This document shows positions 17,659 to 28,166 of a stretch of 64,000 bases of DNA, in pieces (within the stretch, counting starts at the first letter, position 1; the number at the start of each line of letters is the position of its first letter). Below the pieces are notes generated by a model. That model was not told where the DNA came from. It saw nothing but the letters and a program-made list of their open reading frames with translations, and made no database searches. Both the position numbers and the translations under genes were made by a program. Source of the DNA: Porphyromonas circumdentaria (lineage in GTDB: Bacteria; Bacteroidota; Bacteroidia; Bacteroidales; Porphyromonadaceae); assembly GCF_900167105.1 (NCBI RefSeq), contig NZ_FUXE01000011.1, forward strand, positions 1-64,000. Direction: 5' to 3'.

Positions 17659-18224
17659 TTAACTTAATACTCTTTGGCCCTCCGGGCTCTGGTAAAGGAA
17701 CGCAAAGTGCTGCTCTTGTAGAGCATTATGGTTTGAAACATATCTCGACGGGAGAGATTTTGCGTAAAGAGATACAGGAAGAAACAGAGTTGGGACAGCA
17801 GGCAAAAGCCCTTATGGATAAGGGGCAGCTCGTTCCCGACGAGATAATTGTAGCCATGATCGAGGAGATTGTAGCGAAACATAAAACTGTAAAAGGTTTT
17901 ATTTTCGATGGTTTCCCTCGCACGGTATCGCAGGCAGAGGCTTTAGACGCCCTGTTAAGTCGTAATGGGCAGCAAGTGTCTCAACTGTTGGAATTGGTTG
18001 TGCCCGACAATATGCTTATGGAACGCCTTTTATTGCGCAAGCAACAAGAGGGGCGTGCCGATGACAATTTAGAAACAATTCAGCGTCGCCTGACTGTTTA
18101 TCACACACAAACAGCTCCGATAGCAGCCTACTACAAAGATCGAGGACTGTCGAAATCGATTGATGGGGTGGGTGCGGTAGAGCAAGTTACCCAACGACTG
18201 TTTGAGGTAGTAGATACCTTGTAA
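17655..18224 (+). CDS. adk: Adenylate kinase
   Basis: Interconverts ATP + AMP and 2 ADP. The 189-residue length is that of the short form without the zinc-type lid. The P-loop GPPGSGKGTQ is at residues 8-17, the AMP-binding DGFPRT follows near residue 85, and a short lid (QEGRADDN) lies near residue 131. The gene overlaps hpt by 4 bp and ends 20 bp before obgE. Confidence 0.95.
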   Translation: MINLILFGPPGSGKGTQSAALVEHYGLKHISTGEILRKEIQEETELGQQAKALMDKGQLVPDEIIVAMIEEIVAKHKTVKGFIFDGFPRTVSQAEALDALLSRNGQQVSQLLELVVPDNMLMERLLLRKQQEGRADDNLETIQRRLTVYHTQTAPIAAYYKDRGLSKSIDGVGAVEQVTQRLFEVVDTL

Positions 18225-18244
18225 TTGAAGAGATATAAAACTCC

Positions 18245-19399
18245 ATGGCCGAAACGAATTTTGTAGACTATGTAAAGATCTATTGTCGCTCTGGAAAAGG
18301 GGGGCGTGGATCTGCGCATTTTAGAAGAGAAAAATATATACCCAAGGGAGGTCCTGATGGGGGAGATGGAGGCAATGGAGGGAGTATTTACATTAAAGCC
18401 AATCGCAACTACTGGACGTTGCTCCATTTGCGCTTTAATCGACACATTTATGCCCCATCTGGAGAGGCTGGTTCTGGTGCTCTAAAGACGGGGACTTCGG
18501 GAGAAGATATTATTATAGAGGTGCCCATTGGGACTTCTGTATACGATGCAGAAACGGGAGAGTTTATTTTAGATGTTACCCAACATGAGGAGAAACGCCT
18601 CCTCTTAGCGGGAGGTCGTGGGGGAAAGGGAAACTCTTTCTTCAAGTCTGCAACCAATCAAGCTCCTCGTTTTGCTCAACCAGGAGAGCCAGCTCAAGAA
18701 AGAGAGATTATACTACAATTAAAGACACTTGCCGACGTTGGCTTGGTGGGTTTACCAAATGCTGGTAAGTCTACGCTACTAAGTGTCATAACTTCTGCCA
18801 AACCCAAAATAGCCGATTATCCTTTTACCACGTTAGTTCCTAATCTTGGGATTGTAGGTTACAGAGACAATCGCTCTTTTGTGATGGCAGATATACCAGG
18901 GATTATAGAGGGGGCCTCTGAAGGGAGGGGTTTGGGATTACGCTTTTTACGTCATATAGAGCGTAACTCGATACTTCTTTTTATGATTCCCATTGATACT
19001 GATCATATATATAAGGAGTATCAGGTATTACTTAACGAGCTCCTGAAGTATAATCCAGGTTTGGGAGATAAGCGTAGGATACTTGCCATTACTAAGATTG
19101 ATTTGGCCGATGAGGAACTTATTAAATTGGTGGAAGAAGAGCTTCCAGAAGATTTACCTCACATATTTATCTCTGCTGTAACCACAAAGGGGATTACGGA
19201 GCTCAAAGATCTGCTTTGGGAAGAACTCAATCGAGAGATGCCCTATGATAATACCGAGTTGGTACGTCAAGCTATGACAGTAGAGACGCTGCACGATGAT
19301 GATGTTCAATTTACTAAGGAGGTAGCAGAAGAGGATGAGGAAGACGAACTCCTCGAGATAGAGTGGGACGAAGATATTCAAGAGGATATTGGTTTCTAA
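18245..19399 (+). CDS. obgE: GTPase Obg
   Basis: An essential GTPase of large-subunit ribosome assembly and stress signalling. The 384-residue protein has the glycine-rich Obg fold (residues 1-158, with [20 protein letters not shown]), then the G domain: G1 GLPNAGKST near residue 167, G3 DIPG near 214, G4 TKID near 282. The end is very acidic ([20 protein letters not shown]), a common feature of Obg C-termini. Confidence 0.96.
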   Translation: MAETNFVDYVKIYCRSGKGGRGSAHFRREKYIPKGGPDGGDGGNGGSIYIKANRNYWTLLHLRFNRHIYAPSGEAGSGALKTGTSGEDIIIEVPIGTSVYDAETGEFILDVTQHEEKRLLLAGGRGGKGNSFFKSATNQAPRFAQPGEPAQEREIILQLKTLADVGLVGLPNAGKSTLLSVITSAKPKIADYPFTTLVPNLGIVGYRDNRSFVMADIPGIIEGASEGRGLGLRFLRHIERNSILLFMIPIDTDHIYKEYQVLLNELLKYNPGLGDKRRILAITKIDLADEELIKLVEEELPEDLPHIFISAVTTKGITELKDLLWEELNREMPYDNTELVRQAMTVETLHDDDVQFTKEVAEEDEEDELLEIEWDEDIQEDIGF

Positions 19400-19404
19400 A
19401 AAGT

Positions 19405-20088
19405 ATGCATCGAGAGATTCTTATAGAGGCTTCCTTTTCTGAAGTCTTTCCCCATTTTACATTAGCTGTATTGGAGGCAGATGTTACCAATAAGCTTGTT
19501 AATATAGGGTTACAGAGAGAAGTAAATCGCACTATCGGAAGTATCGCACTATCGGGCAATCTTGATAAAATAAAGGAAATTGAAACAATAGCTTCTACAC
19601 GAGAGGCTTATAAGCGTTTGGGAAAAGACCCTAACAGATATCGTCCAGCAGCAGAGCAGTTGAGACGTCGCATCTTAAAAGGATTGGGCTTGTATACCAT
19701 CAATCAATTGGTAGACATAGGCAACTTGGTCTCTTTAGAGACAGGCTTTTCCATAGGAGTCTTTGATGCCGATAAGGTTGGGCAGCATATCTTGCTTCGT
19801 AAAGGAAAAGCAGAGGATTATTTCGAAGGTATAGGAAGAGGTGTATTAAATGTAGAAAACCTCCCTCTTTATGTAGATGAACAGGCTCCTTTTGCTACTC
19901 CAACAAGTGATTCTGAACGAACAAAGGTAGAACTCTCTACACGAAAAACATTGATCTTCATTAATAGTTATCTCCCTAAGAACGATAGTTCTCGTGCACT
20001 TCTGTTGGAGGCAGTTGATATGTTAAAAGGGTTATTGATAGATTATGTAGAGGCCCAAAATATAGAGCAAAGAATTATTTCCTCTTGA
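19405..20088 (+). CDS. B3/4 domain protein (PheT-like tRNA-editing fold)
   Basis: A 227-residue protein matching the B3/B4 domain found in the phenylalanyl-tRNA synthetase beta chain, here free-standing. Free-standing B3/4 proteins may edit mischarged tRNA, but the role is not established. Characteristic stretches are YKRLGKDPNRYRPAAEQLRRR near residue 65 and INQLVDIGNLVSLETGFSIG near residue 95. The ATG at 19405 lies 5 bp after obgE. An in-frame GTG further upstream would overlap obgE by 37 bp and is less likely. Confidence 0.85.
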   Translation: MHREILIEASFSEVFPHFTLAVLEADVTNKLVNIGLQREVNRTIGSIALSGNLDKIKEIETIASTREAYKRLGKDPNRYRPAAEQLRRRILKGLGLYTINQLVDIGNLVSLETGFSIGVFDADKVGQHILLRKGKAEDYFEGIGRGVLNVENLPLYVDEQAPFATPTSDSERTKVELSTRKTLIFINSYLPKNDSSRALLLEAVDMLKGLLIDYVEAQNIEQRIISS

Positions 20089-20127
20089 TCTTTTTAGGGA
20101 AAATGCTCTTTCACAAATTTGCTTAGC

Positions 20128-20991
20128 ATGGAGAGAACCCCAGACCAATTCACCTACCGCATAGCGGCCGTTACAATGGCTCGCAATGATCTTTTCTTTT
20201 TAGAAAGGTGGATTGCGTATTATGGAAGAGAGTTAGGAGAGGAGAATCTTTTTATTTATCTCGACGGAGAGGATCAACCTTTACCCTCTAACGCGGGAAA
20301 AACTCATATAACATCTCTGCTACACAAGGAGCTTACAAGAGCGGAGGGAGATAAGTATCGTATCGGATTACTGAATAATCTTAAGAACAATCTTTTGAGA
20401 GAGGGGTATGATATGGTTATAGGAACCGATGCCGATGAGTTTATTATTGTTGATCCGATTAGAAAACAGTCGCTTTGTGAGTTCTTGTATCAATACCGTT
20501 TTTGTAAAACTATATCAGCTTTGGGCTTGGATTTGGGACAGAAAATCGGCGAAGAAAACGATTTGCTTGCCGCCTCTTCTTTACTTTCTCAACGTAGTTA
20601 TGCTGTTCTCTCTTCTCGTTATACAAAGGCTTCGGTCGTTACCCAACCTCTTCGTTGGGGGGCTGGTTTTCATAGAGTGAAGGGGTGTAATTACCATATT
20701 TTGCCCGACCTTTATTTGATTCATACGGGGTATTGTGATTGGAAGCGTATTCAGAAACGTTTTGCAGATACAACCCGAATAGAGGGGGGCTGGAATGCTC
20801 ATCTCAGAAGAAGAGCTCGTACGATTTATCACACCACACATAGAAAGGCTATTCCAGCAGATCAAATCTTGAAAAGTGCACGCTTGTTACAGACCATTTT
20901 TAGACCGATTTATGCTCTTAATAAGCCATTGATGCCTACTTCTTCTCTTGTGGTTAAACTTCCTCGTCGATTTCAATCAATAGAGATATAA
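20128..20991 (+). CDS. Glycosyltransferase family 2-like (PF13704 type)
   Basis: A 287-residue protein of the Glyco_tranf_2_4 type, cytoplasmic, with unknown donor and acceptor. The start shows the family hallmark AAVTMARNDLFFLERWIAYY. The metal-binding motif is DADEF near residue 108. The ATG at 20128 is preferred over the TTG at 20119. It is the first of four sugar-transferase genes in a row, 12 bp before the GT4 gene, which suggests a shared job in a surface polysaccharide such as LPS core or O-antigen. Confidence 0.75.
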   Translation: MERTPDQFTYRIAAVTMARNDLFFLERWIAYYGRELGEENLFIYLDGEDQPLPSNAGKTHITSLLHKELTRAEGDKYRIGLLNNLKNNLLREGYDMVIGTDADEFIIVDPIRKQSLCEFLYQYRFCKTISALGLDLGQKIGEENDLLAASSLLSQRSYAVLSSRYTKASVVTQPLRWGAGFHRVKGCNYHILPDLYLIHTGYCDWKRIQKRFADTTRIEGGWNAHLRRRARTIYHTTHRKAIPADQILKSARLLQTIFRPIYALNKPLMPTSSLVVKLPRRFQSIEI

Positions 20992-21003
20992 ATCTCCTCT
21001 GTT

Positions 21004-22053
21004 ATGTTAGGAAAGATCGTTTTTGTAACACGAGGGTTACATGATGGAGGAGGCATTGAGCGCGTAACAAGCTATATCAGCTCTCTTTTGACTCAAGAGG
21101 GCTGGGTGGTTTACGTACTCTGTTTGCAAAAGGAAGGGCAGCCTTATTTCCCTCTATCTAAGGAGGTAAAGGTGGTTTATCAGTCTGAGCTTAAGGGATG
21201 CTCTCGCATTCAACGGATAAGAAACTTTTATCAAAAAGTGCATCCTGATTTGATTATAGGGGTGGGAAGTAATAGAACTCTTACGCATTACTTTTCTGCC
21301 AAGGGGTTTAAATTCGCCACTTGGGAGCATTTCAATACAACTGTTCAAGCACATCCTCTACACTCTTTATCGCGTTTTTGGGCCACTCGCTTGGGGTGGA
21401 TTATTACTCTTACACCTGCAGATGCAGAAGCTTATGTTAAGTTGTATAAAGCTAAAAAAGTATTGTCCATAGCCAACCCGATTACGATAGACGGGCTGCA
21501 ACCTGCTGAGCTAATGAGCAAAAGGATCCTTTCGGCGGGGCGTTTGGTGGGTCAAAAAGGATTTGATCGTTTGCTTAAAGCCTGGTCTTTAATCGAGGCG
21601 AAGTATCCAGAGTGGCAGTTGCGTATCGTAGGCTCGGGGAAGAAACTCGCTTCTTTGAAAAAAGAGATGAAAACCCTACAACTTCAAAATCGTGTAGAGA
21701 TGATCCCGCACTCTAAAAATATGGTAGAGCAGTACTCACAAGCCTCAATTTATGCTATGACTTCTCGTTACGAAGGTTTCCCTTTGGTACTTTTGGAGGC
21801 TATGGCTTCGGGGCTTCCTATTGTGAGTTTTGATTGTCCGAGAGGACCAAGCGATATCATTCTCCCCGAAGAAACGGGACTATTGGTCGCTAACAATGAT
21901 ATCAAAGCATTTGCTCTTGCATTAGAGCGTTTGATTTCCAACTCTTCTTTGCGTCTATCTATGGGGCAGAAAGCGTTGGAGCAATCTGCAAAATACACAC
22001 CACAACATATAGTAAAACAATGGACAGCAGCATTACAAAAGATGAGTCGTTAG
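21004..22053 (+). CDS. Glycosyltransferase family 4
   Basis: A 349-residue GT-B retaining transferase with unknown substrate. The N-terminal glycine-rich loop TRGLHDGGGIERV is at residues 9-21. The C-terminal domain contains GRLVGQKGFDRLLKAW near residue 180 and the EX7E motif region RYEGFPLVLLEAMASGLPIV near residue 258, typical of GT4. It overlaps the next GT2 gene by 34 bp, so the two are translationally close. Confidence 0.85.
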   Translation: MLGKIVFVTRGLHDGGGIERVTSYISSLLTQEGWVVYVLCLQKEGQPYFPLSKEVKVVYQSELKGCSRIQRIRNFYQKVHPDLIIGVGSNRTLTHYFSAKGFKFATWEHFNTTVQAHPLHSLSRFWATRLGWIITLTPADAEAYVKLYKAKKVLSIANPITIDGLQPAELMSKRILSAGRLVGQKGFDRLLKAWSLIEAKYPEWQLRIVGSGKKLASLKKEMKTLQLQNRVEMIPHSKNMVEQYSQASIYAMTSRYEGFPLVLLEAMASGLPIVSFDCPRGPSDIILPEETGLLVANNDIKAFALALERLISNSSLRLSMGQKALEQSAKYTPQHIVKQWTAALQKMSR

Positions 22054-23027
22054 GGGGGCAAGAACGCCCAACAGTACAACTTATTGTGCCTGTTTACAAT
22101 TCTGGAGCATATATTGATGAGTGTTTTTCCTCTCTTATTGCCCAGACTTATGGGGCTTGGGAGGCTCTTGTTATAGACGATGCTTCTAATGATGGCATTA
22201 CGCCCCAACTCTGTGATGATTGGACTCAAAAAGATGGACGGATAAAGGTGTGGCACCTTGATGAGAATCGGGGAGTAGCCCACGCTCGTAATAAAGCCTT
22301 GCAGTTTGCTTCTGCTGAGTGGATAACCTTTCTTGACAGTGATGATATTTTGTTGCCGAACCACTTACAAAGTCTTGTAGATTCAGTCACTACGTTTAGT
22401 GCCACAATGGCTTTTACGGGGTACTATCCTTATCAAACTCCTAAGGGAACACGCTCGGCAAATGGAGTACTTGCAGCGAACAGGGTGTATACGACACGGG
22501 AGATTATAATACGCTCTTGTCTGGAGCAGCGAGGAATGGCCTCTTATTTGTGGCGCTGTCTTTTCCGTCGGGAAGTGTTTCAAGCTGTTTCTTTTCCAGA
22601 AGGACGTGTTTTTGAAGATTATGCAGTATTTATACCTCTCATTGCACAAGCCAAAAGGATTGTACACACTGGCCTTGCTACCTATAATTATCGCTGGAGG
22701 GCGGCAAGTCTTGTGAATAGTAATCAGTTGCGTAATTTGAGGGATTATTCATACGCACTTCTCGACCGTTACTATCAGATAGAAAACTGCTCGGTTCTTT
22801 CCGAAAAGGATAGAAAGCGTTTATTACTCTGGCCTACGAAACGTTTTCATCAACTCTTGCATGAAGCACAGGAATTATCCAAGGGGGAAGAACGAGAGTC
22901 TCTTATTCAAGAGATTTCATCGATTATCTCCTCCATTGGTTTGAGGACTCACTCTCTTTTTCCTTACTCTTTGCGTATGCTGTTTTTCTCTATCAAAAAA
23001 AGATTGTTTGAATTGATTCTTCTGTAA
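22020..23027 (+). CDS. Glycosyltransferase family 2
   Basis: A 335-residue inverting GT-A transferase. It opens with VQLIVPVYNSGAYIDECFSSL and has the metal-binding FLDSDD near residue 108. It is closely similar in plan to the next gene (same WEAL(L/V)IDDAS stretch, same HTG...YNYR/YYYR region), so the pair arose by duplication. The first ~17 residues precede the domain; the start overlaps the GT4 gene by 34 bp and a later start would remove core sequence, so this start is kept. Substrate unknown. Confidence 0.87.
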   Translation: MDSSITKDESLGGQERPTVQLIVPVYNSGAYIDECFSSLIAQTYGAWEALVIDDASNDGITPQLCDDWTQKDGRIKVWHLDENRGVAHARNKALQFASAEWITFLDSDDILLPNHLQSLVDSVTTFSATMAFTGYYPYQTPKGTRSANGVLAANRVYTTREIIIRSCLEQRGMASYLWRCLFRREVFQAVSFPEGRVFEDYAVFIPLIAQAKRIVHTGLATYNYRWRAASLVNSNQLRNLRDYSYALLDRYYQIENCSVLSEKDRKRLLLWPTKRFHQLLHEAQELSKGEERESLIQEISSIISSIGLRTHSLFPYSLRMLFFSIKKRLFELILL

Positions 23028-23032
23028 TAATT

Positions 23033-24001
23033 ATGGGGCAACCATTGATTAGTATTATCGTACCTGTTTTCAATACGGCTCCTTTTTTAGAGCAATGTCT
23101 CAGTAGTATAGTCCAGCAGACCTATGTTCATTGGGAGGCTCTTTTGATTGATGATGCCTCTACCGATGGATTATCGCTCTCTATTTGTAACGAGTGGGGG
23201 CGGCGAGATGAGCGATTCCGTGTGATACCTCTCCCAAAGAATGGCGGTCTTAGTTATGTGCGTAATGAGGGATTGGCTCTGGCACAAGGTCATTTGGTTA
23301 CTTTCTTAGATAGTGATGATTTCTTGGCAGCCAATCATTTAGCTTCTCTATTTGAGGTTTTTGAGCAGAGTGGCTGTGATATTGCCACAACAGGTTTTTT
23401 ACAATGCACAGCTGAGGGTAAGGTAAAGAAGCGTCTCTATCCCTCTGTTCGTAAGGGGTATAAATGGAAGCGAAAAGAGGCACTAAAGGCTTTGTTAATG
23501 GATCGAAAACTCACAAGCCACTCATGTAATAAGCTTTTTCAAAAGAGGCTTTTTGACGGCCTTGCCTTTCCCGTAGGACAAGTTTACGAAGACTTTTCAA
23601 TAATGTTACCTCTTGTGGAGCGATCCAATGGTGTGGTACATACGGGAGAGAATACGTATTACTACCGTCGGCATGGTGCAAGTATAACTAAGGTTACTAC
23701 TCCCAAGCATTTGCAGGACTTTTTTACGGCCAATGAGGGGCGTTATTACTATTTGTTGCAGGATAATGAATTTATCTCTTCAAAAGAACGAGCACTCTTG
23801 CTCCTATGGTACCGCAAAACACTCTTGCGTGTACATCATGAAACTCAGGGGTTACCTCCCTCTCCAGAGAGAGATAAAGTATTGGTCAACATCTCCTCTT
23901 CGCTTAAAAAGATGGGTATAAAGGAGATAAAGTGTTGTTATGGGTTGCGTATGCTGGGCTATTCGTTGCGTAAACGTTACTATGAGTGCTTGCTCAAATA
24001 A
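23033..24001 (+). CDS. Glycosyltransferase family 2, paralogue of the preceding gene
   Basis: A 322-residue GT-A transferase with ISIIVPVFNTAPFLEQCLSSI at the N-terminus and FLDSDDFL near residue 97. It starts 5 bp after its paralogue. A 30-bp perfect palindrome follows at 24025-24054, which probably ends the operon. Donor and acceptor sugars cannot be read from the sequence. Confidence 0.87.
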   Translation: MGQPLISIIVPVFNTAPFLEQCLSSIVQQTYVHWEALLIDDASTDGLSLSICNEWGRRDERFRVIPLPKNGGLSYVRNEGLALAQGHLVTFLDSDDFLAANHLASLFEVFEQSGCDIATTGFLQCTAEGKVKKRLYPSVRKGYKWKRKEALKALLMDRKLTSHSCNKLFQKRLFDGLAFPVGQVYEDFSIMLPLVERSNGVVHTGENTYYYRRHGASITKVTTPKHLQDFFTANEGRYYYLLQDNEFISSKERALLLLWYRKTLLRVHHETQGLPPSPERDKVLVNISSSLKKMGIKEIKCCYGLRMLGYSLRKRYYECLLK

Positions 24002-24024
24002 CCTATATACTTAGCTCTTCTTTG

Positions 24025-24054
24025 CACTATACCTAACGCGCGTTAGGTATAGTG
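24025..24054. terminator. Perfect 30-bp palindrome after the glycosyltransferase cluster
   Basis: CACTATACCTAACGC is followed at once by its exact reverse complement, so the arms are 15 bp with no spacer. The plus strand continues GTTTTGAG, a short T-run. A terminator of the cluster is most likely; as a perfect dyad it could also be an operator. Confidence 0.6.
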
Positions 24055-24205
24055 GTTTTGAGAGTTTCCATATATGTTTTTTTCTTTTTGCAAGAGTAGT
24101 TTGTTTGGGGGAGTTTCAAATCTATGTGGGATGCGTTAGATGGTTTACTAAGGGAAAAGCTATACTTTCGCTCCCGATATTAATACAGAACAGATTATAG
24201 ATACT

Positions 24206-25528
24206 ATGATATTGGTGTTTCTTTTGAAAGCGTTGCAACTGATGCTTTCTTTTACTTTACTCGTTTTTGTGCACGAATTGGGGCATTTCTTAATGGCTCG
24301 ACTTTTTGGGGTACGTGTGGAGCGTTTCTTCCTTTTCTTCGATATGGGCAGACCTTTATTGCGCTACAAATCACGCAAGAGCGGTACGGTTTATGGTATC
24401 GGATGGTTACCCTTAGGGGGCTATTGCTCTATGTCGGGTATGGTCGATGAGCGTTTCTTGTTACACAATGAGAATACAGAGCCTCAAGAGTATGAATTCC
24501 GCTCCAAGGCTGCTTGGAAGCGTCTGATCATAATGATTGCAGGGATTGTTTTCAACCTTATTCTTGCCGTGATACTCTATACAGGTATTTCATACCATTG
24601 GGGCGATTATAGGCTTTGGAGCGACCAAGTAACCTCGGGAATGAGTTTCTCTCCTACTGCTCAAAAGGTGGGATTTCAGGATAATGATATTATTCTAAGC
24701 GCAGATGGCAAGCGTTTGGATGTCTTTTCCGACTCCTTTTATCGCTCTGTAATTACAGCAGAAAAGGTAAAAGTATTGCGCAATGGAGAGGCACTTACCA
24801 TTGATATACCTGCCAATATGATGCAGAGAGTGATAAGTGATAAGGTCGGTTTTATGGGTATACAAGTACCCTTTGTGATAGATAGTGTATTGCCAGAGTC
24901 GCCTGCAGGAAGGGTAGGATTACTAAAAGGCGATCGTTTGTTGCAAATAGATACGACAGAGATAAAAGATGCAGTAGAGGCACAGTTGCTGTTTAAGAAT
25001 GGTCCTCTGAGGGATAGAGAGCTTCTCGTGGTTCGAGGCAGTGAACAAGTGAGCCTCACGATACAGCCCGACTCAGCAGGGTATATTGGCGTGGTACTGG
25101 CTTCTGTTAATACTATTTACCCTGTTGAAAAGGTAAAGTATTCCATTATAGAGTCTGTTCCTGCAGGTATTCATAAGGCTTTGCGCACGTTGAAGAACTA
25201 CGTTGGAGATATGAAGTATGTCTTTACTAAAGAAGGGGCATCTCAAATGGGGGGCTTCTTGTCTATTGGCAATCTGTTCCCTAAAATGTTTGATTGGTAT
25301 AGCTTTTGGAACATTACAGCTTTGCTCTCTGTTATTTTAGCTTTTATGAATTTTCTACCTATTCCCATGCTGGATGGAGGGTATATCATGTTTACACTTT
25401 GGGAGATTATAACTGGTAAGAGAGTGAGTGATAAAACTATCCTAAAGGCGAATAGAATAGGCTTACTTTTCTTGCTGTTACTGCTCCTATATGCCAATGG
25501 AAATGATATTTTTCGAGCTCTTTTTTGA
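24206..25528 (+). CDS. rseP: RIP zinc metalloprotease RseP
   Basis: A site-2 intramembrane protease that cleaves membrane-anchored regulators such as anti-sigma factors. At 440 residues it has normal length. The zinc motif HELGH lies at residues 23-27 in the first membrane segment. One or two PDZ-like regions fill the middle (LPESPAGRVGLLKGDRLLQID near residue 230). The second active-site motif NFLPIPMLDGG is near residue 385. It lies 15 bp before mutS2. A -7-like TACTTTCG at 24163-24170 may be its promoter. Confidence 0.94.
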   Translation: MILVFLLKALQLMLSFTLLVFVHELGHFLMARLFGVRVERFFLFFDMGRPLLRYKSRKSGTVYGIGWLPLGGYCSMSGMVDERFLLHNENTEPQEYEFRSKAAWKRLIIMIAGIVFNLILAVILYTGISYHWGDYRLWSDQVTSGMSFSPTAQKVGFQDNDIILSADGKRLDVFSDSFYRSVITAEKVKVLRNGEALTIDIPANMMQRVISDKVGFMGIQVPFVIDSVLPESPAGRVGLLKGDRLLQIDTTEIKDAVEAQLLFKNGPLRDRELLVVRGSEQVSLTIQPDSAGYIGVVLASVNTIYPVEKVKYSIIESVPAGIHKALRTLKNYVGDMKYVFTKEGASQMGGFLSIGNLFPKMFDWYSFWNITALLSVILAFMNFLPIPMLDGGYIMFTLWEIITGKRVSDKTILKANRIGLLFLLLLLLYANGNDIFRALF

Positions 25529-25542
25529 TAGAGTAATCGTGT

Positions 25543-28086
25543 ATGAGTAAACTAACCATATTTCCCCGTTCTTTTGAAGAGAAGATAGGTTTTGATGCCA
25601 TACGATTTCTCTTAAAAGGAAAGTCTCGTAGTGCCATGGGGCAGGAGGTCTTGGAGCGTTGGGAAGCGACCGCAGATTATGCCGAGCTTTTCGAGCGACT
25701 TGAACGTATGCGAGAGTTATTTCTAATTTTGGAGGAACAGAGGGAATTACCCAATCTTGCATTGGAAGATTTACGGGCGAGTATAGAGTCTATCCGTCCA
25801 GAGGGAACCTACTTAACAGAAGAAAAGTTACCCCATTTGGCAACTCTTATCAATAGGGTAGCCTCTCTATACTCTTTTTTAGGCGACACAAAGAGAGGTA
25901 CTGTCGGAGAGGACGAAGAGACGCCTGTTCGTTTCCCGCACCTAATAGCTCTCCTGCCCGAGGGATTATTGCTCCCTGAAATTAGTCGTCGTATTGAAGA
26001 TCTGTTGGACCGTTTTGGGCGGATTAAAGACAGTGCTTCCCCCGAGTTGGCGAGTATAAGAGCCGATAGAACGCAGGTAGAGAGAAATATAAGCAGAGAG
26101 GTAAAACGCATTTTGGCCTATGCAATAGAGCAGGGATGGGCAGAGGAAGAGGCACGTCCTGCACTTAGAAATGGACACTCTGTAATACCTGTTACACCTG
26201 CTTATAAGCGTTATTTGAAAGGGATTGTACACGACGAGTCGAGCACGGGAAAGACCATTTTTATAGAGCCCATTGAAATCGTTGAGGCAAATAACCGTAT
26301 ACGAGAGCTCGACGTAGCTGAGCGTCGTGAGATTATACGCATCCTTGTCCAGTTGTCCAATACTATTCGCCCTCATATCCCCTCGATATTGGAAATGTAT
26401 CGGCTGGTAGGGCTTTTCGATGCGTTATTTTCCATCGCTCTTTTTGCGCAAGAGGAACGGGCTGTAATCCCAGAGCTTTTAGCTTTCCCGCATCTTGATT
26501 GGAGGCAAGCACGTCATCCAATACTACGTAGAACTTTAGAGGCAGAAAAACGCTCTTTGGTGCCCGTTGACCTTTTGTTGAAAGCCCCAGAAGAACGTAT
26601 TTTAATCATATCTGGTCCCAACGCAGGGGGGAAGTCTGTTTGTCTCAAAACCTGTGCAATGCTTCAATATATGCTACAGATGGGATTTCCTATACCAGTA
26701 CATCCCGACTCTACGGTAGGAATTTTTACAACGATAGCTGTAAACATAGGAGACGATCAGTCTTTGGAGGATGATTTGAGTACCTATAGTTCCCACTTGG
26801 TTAATATGAGGCATTTTTGCTCTTTAGCTTCTCCCTCTTCTCTTTTGCTGATCGATGAGTTTGGAGGCGGAACCGAGCCTGAGTTAGGGGGAGCTATTGC
26901 AGAATCTCTCTTGGAAGAATTTAACGAAGCAAAAAGCTTTGGACTGATAACTACCCATTACCGCAACTTAAAACAATATGCCACTGAGCATGCGGGGGTG
27001 GTCAATGGGGCAATGCTTTACGATAGAGGGGCGATGCGTCCTCTTTTCAAACTATCAATAGGGCATCCTGGGAGCTCTTTTGCCATAGAGATCGCCAAGA
27101 AATCGGGCTTGCCCAAAGAGGTAATTGATAGAGCCTCCCTTTTAGTAGGCCGAGAGTTGATAGACTCAGACAAATATGTTCAGGAGATAGCGCGCGATAG
27201 ACGTTATTGGGAGCGTAAGAGGGAGATGATCCGCAGGAGAGAGAGGGAGTTGGAAGAGAGTATTGATCGTTATCAAAAAGATCTCATTCAACTTAAAGCC
27301 TCGAAGCAACAAATCATGCAGGAGGCTAAGGAGAAGGCACAGCAACTACTGCAAGAAAGCAATGCACAGATAGAACGAACCATACGAGAGATTAAAGAGA
27401 GTGCCGCAGAACGCGAGCGTACCTTGAAGGCACGACGTGATTTGGAGCGTTTTTCGCAAAAAGTACACGAGACATCTCCCGAACAAGAAACCCTTTTCGC
27501 TTCTGAGCAAATTGAAAAAGAGCTTAAACGTATCGAAAAGAGGAATAAGCGTAAGGAGGAAAAGCGTCAGAATCCTCACCCAAATAACTCTTCTGCAAAA
27601 GCTGCTCCTGCCCCCAAAGAACGCCCCATAGAGGTAGGCTGCTGGGTCGCTACTCCCAATGGTATAGAGGGAGAGGTGTTGGAGATAAAAGGGACTTCTT
27701 TATTGCTCGCTTTAGGAGAGACTATGCAGACGATTATCCCTTTAAGTCAGGCAAAAAGAGTAGACAAAACAAAAGCCTCGTTTTCTTCGCTTACGGAGAA
27801 AAAAAGCGGCAACGTTGCGGAGCACTTGCACGAGAAGAAAGTGCACTTCAAGCAGGAGTTAGACCTCCGTGGTATGAGAGCTTTAGACGCTATGCAAGCG
27901 GTCGATTACTACTTAGACGAAGCGATACAGGTAGGATGCCATAGAGTGCGCATCCTACATGGTACAGGTACTGGAGCTTTGCGGCAGAGTATTCGAGAGT
28001 TGTTATCCACCCGCCCCCACGTATTACGCTTTTATGATGAAGATGTGCGTTTTGGAGGAGCAGGCATAACCATAGTAGAACTTTAA
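25543..28086 (+). CDS. mutS2: MutS2 family DNA/ribosome-associated ATPase
   Basis: In other bacteria MutS2 represses recombination or splits collided ribosomes. The 847-residue protein has the clamp region first, then the ATPase core with Walker [11 protein letters not shown] near residue 356 and Walker [18 protein letters not shown] near residue 434. A long charged coiled coil follows (about residues 540-690). The C-terminus is a Smr nuclease domain ([12 protein letters not shown], then HGTGTGALR). The mismatch-reading N-terminal domain of MutS is absent, which defines MutS2. Confidence 0.94.
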   Translation: MSKLTIFPRSFEEKIGFDAIRFLLKGKSRSAMGQEVLERWEATADYAELFERLERMRELFLILEEQRELPNLALEDLRASIESIRPEGTYLTEEKLPHLATLINRVASLYSFLGDTKRGTVGEDEETPVRFPHLIALLPEGLLLPEISRRIEDLLDRFGRIKDSASPELASIRADRTQVERNISREVKRILAYAIEQGWAEEEARPALRNGHSVIPVTPAYKRYLKGIVHDESSTGKTIFIEPIEIVEANNRIRELDVAERREIIRILVQLSNTIRPHIPSILEMYRLVGLFDALFSIALFAQEERAVIPELLAFPHLDWRQARHPILRRTLEAEKRSLVPVDLLLKAPEERILIISGPNAGGKSVCLKTCAMLQYMLQMGFPIPVHPDSTVGIFTTIAVNIGDDQSLEDDLSTYSSHLVNMRHFCSLASPSSLLLIDEFGGGTEPELGGAIAESLLEEFNEAKSFGLITTHYRNLKQYATEHAGVVNGAMLYDRGAMRPLFKLSIGHPGSSFAIEIAKKSGLPKEVIDRASLLVGRELIDSDKYVQEIARDRRYWERKREMIRRRERELEESIDRYQKDLIQLKASKQQIMQEAKEKAQQLLQESNAQIERTIREIKESAAERERTLKARRDLERFSQKVHETSPEQETLFASEQIEKELKRIEKRNKRKEEKRQNPHPNNSSAKAAPAPKERPIEVGCWVATPNGIEGEVLEIKGTSLLLALGETMQTIIPLSQAKRVDKTKASFSSLTEKKSGNVAEHLHEKKVHFKQELDLRGMRALDAMQAVDYYLDEAIQVGCHRVRILHGTGTGALRQSIRELLSTRPHVLRFYDEDVRFGGAGITIVEL

Positions 28087-28128
28087 TTGTGCCGAGAGGA
28101 AAGACTACGATTTTCCCTATAGAGGTTT

Positions 28129-28136
28129 TACCTTTG
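28129..28136 (+). promoter_or_regulatory. -7 element of tyrS
   Basis: TACCTTTG, an exact consensus match, 31 bp before the tyrS ATG. It also shows that the frame upstream of that ATG is not coding. Confidence 0.6.
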
Positions 28137-28166
28137 CACATAAAATATAAAGAGAAAATATACAGT

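Noticed and set aside
28089-28166. 26-codon N-terminal extension of tyrS
   Set aside because: It contains the -7 element TACCTTTG and is absent from the family.
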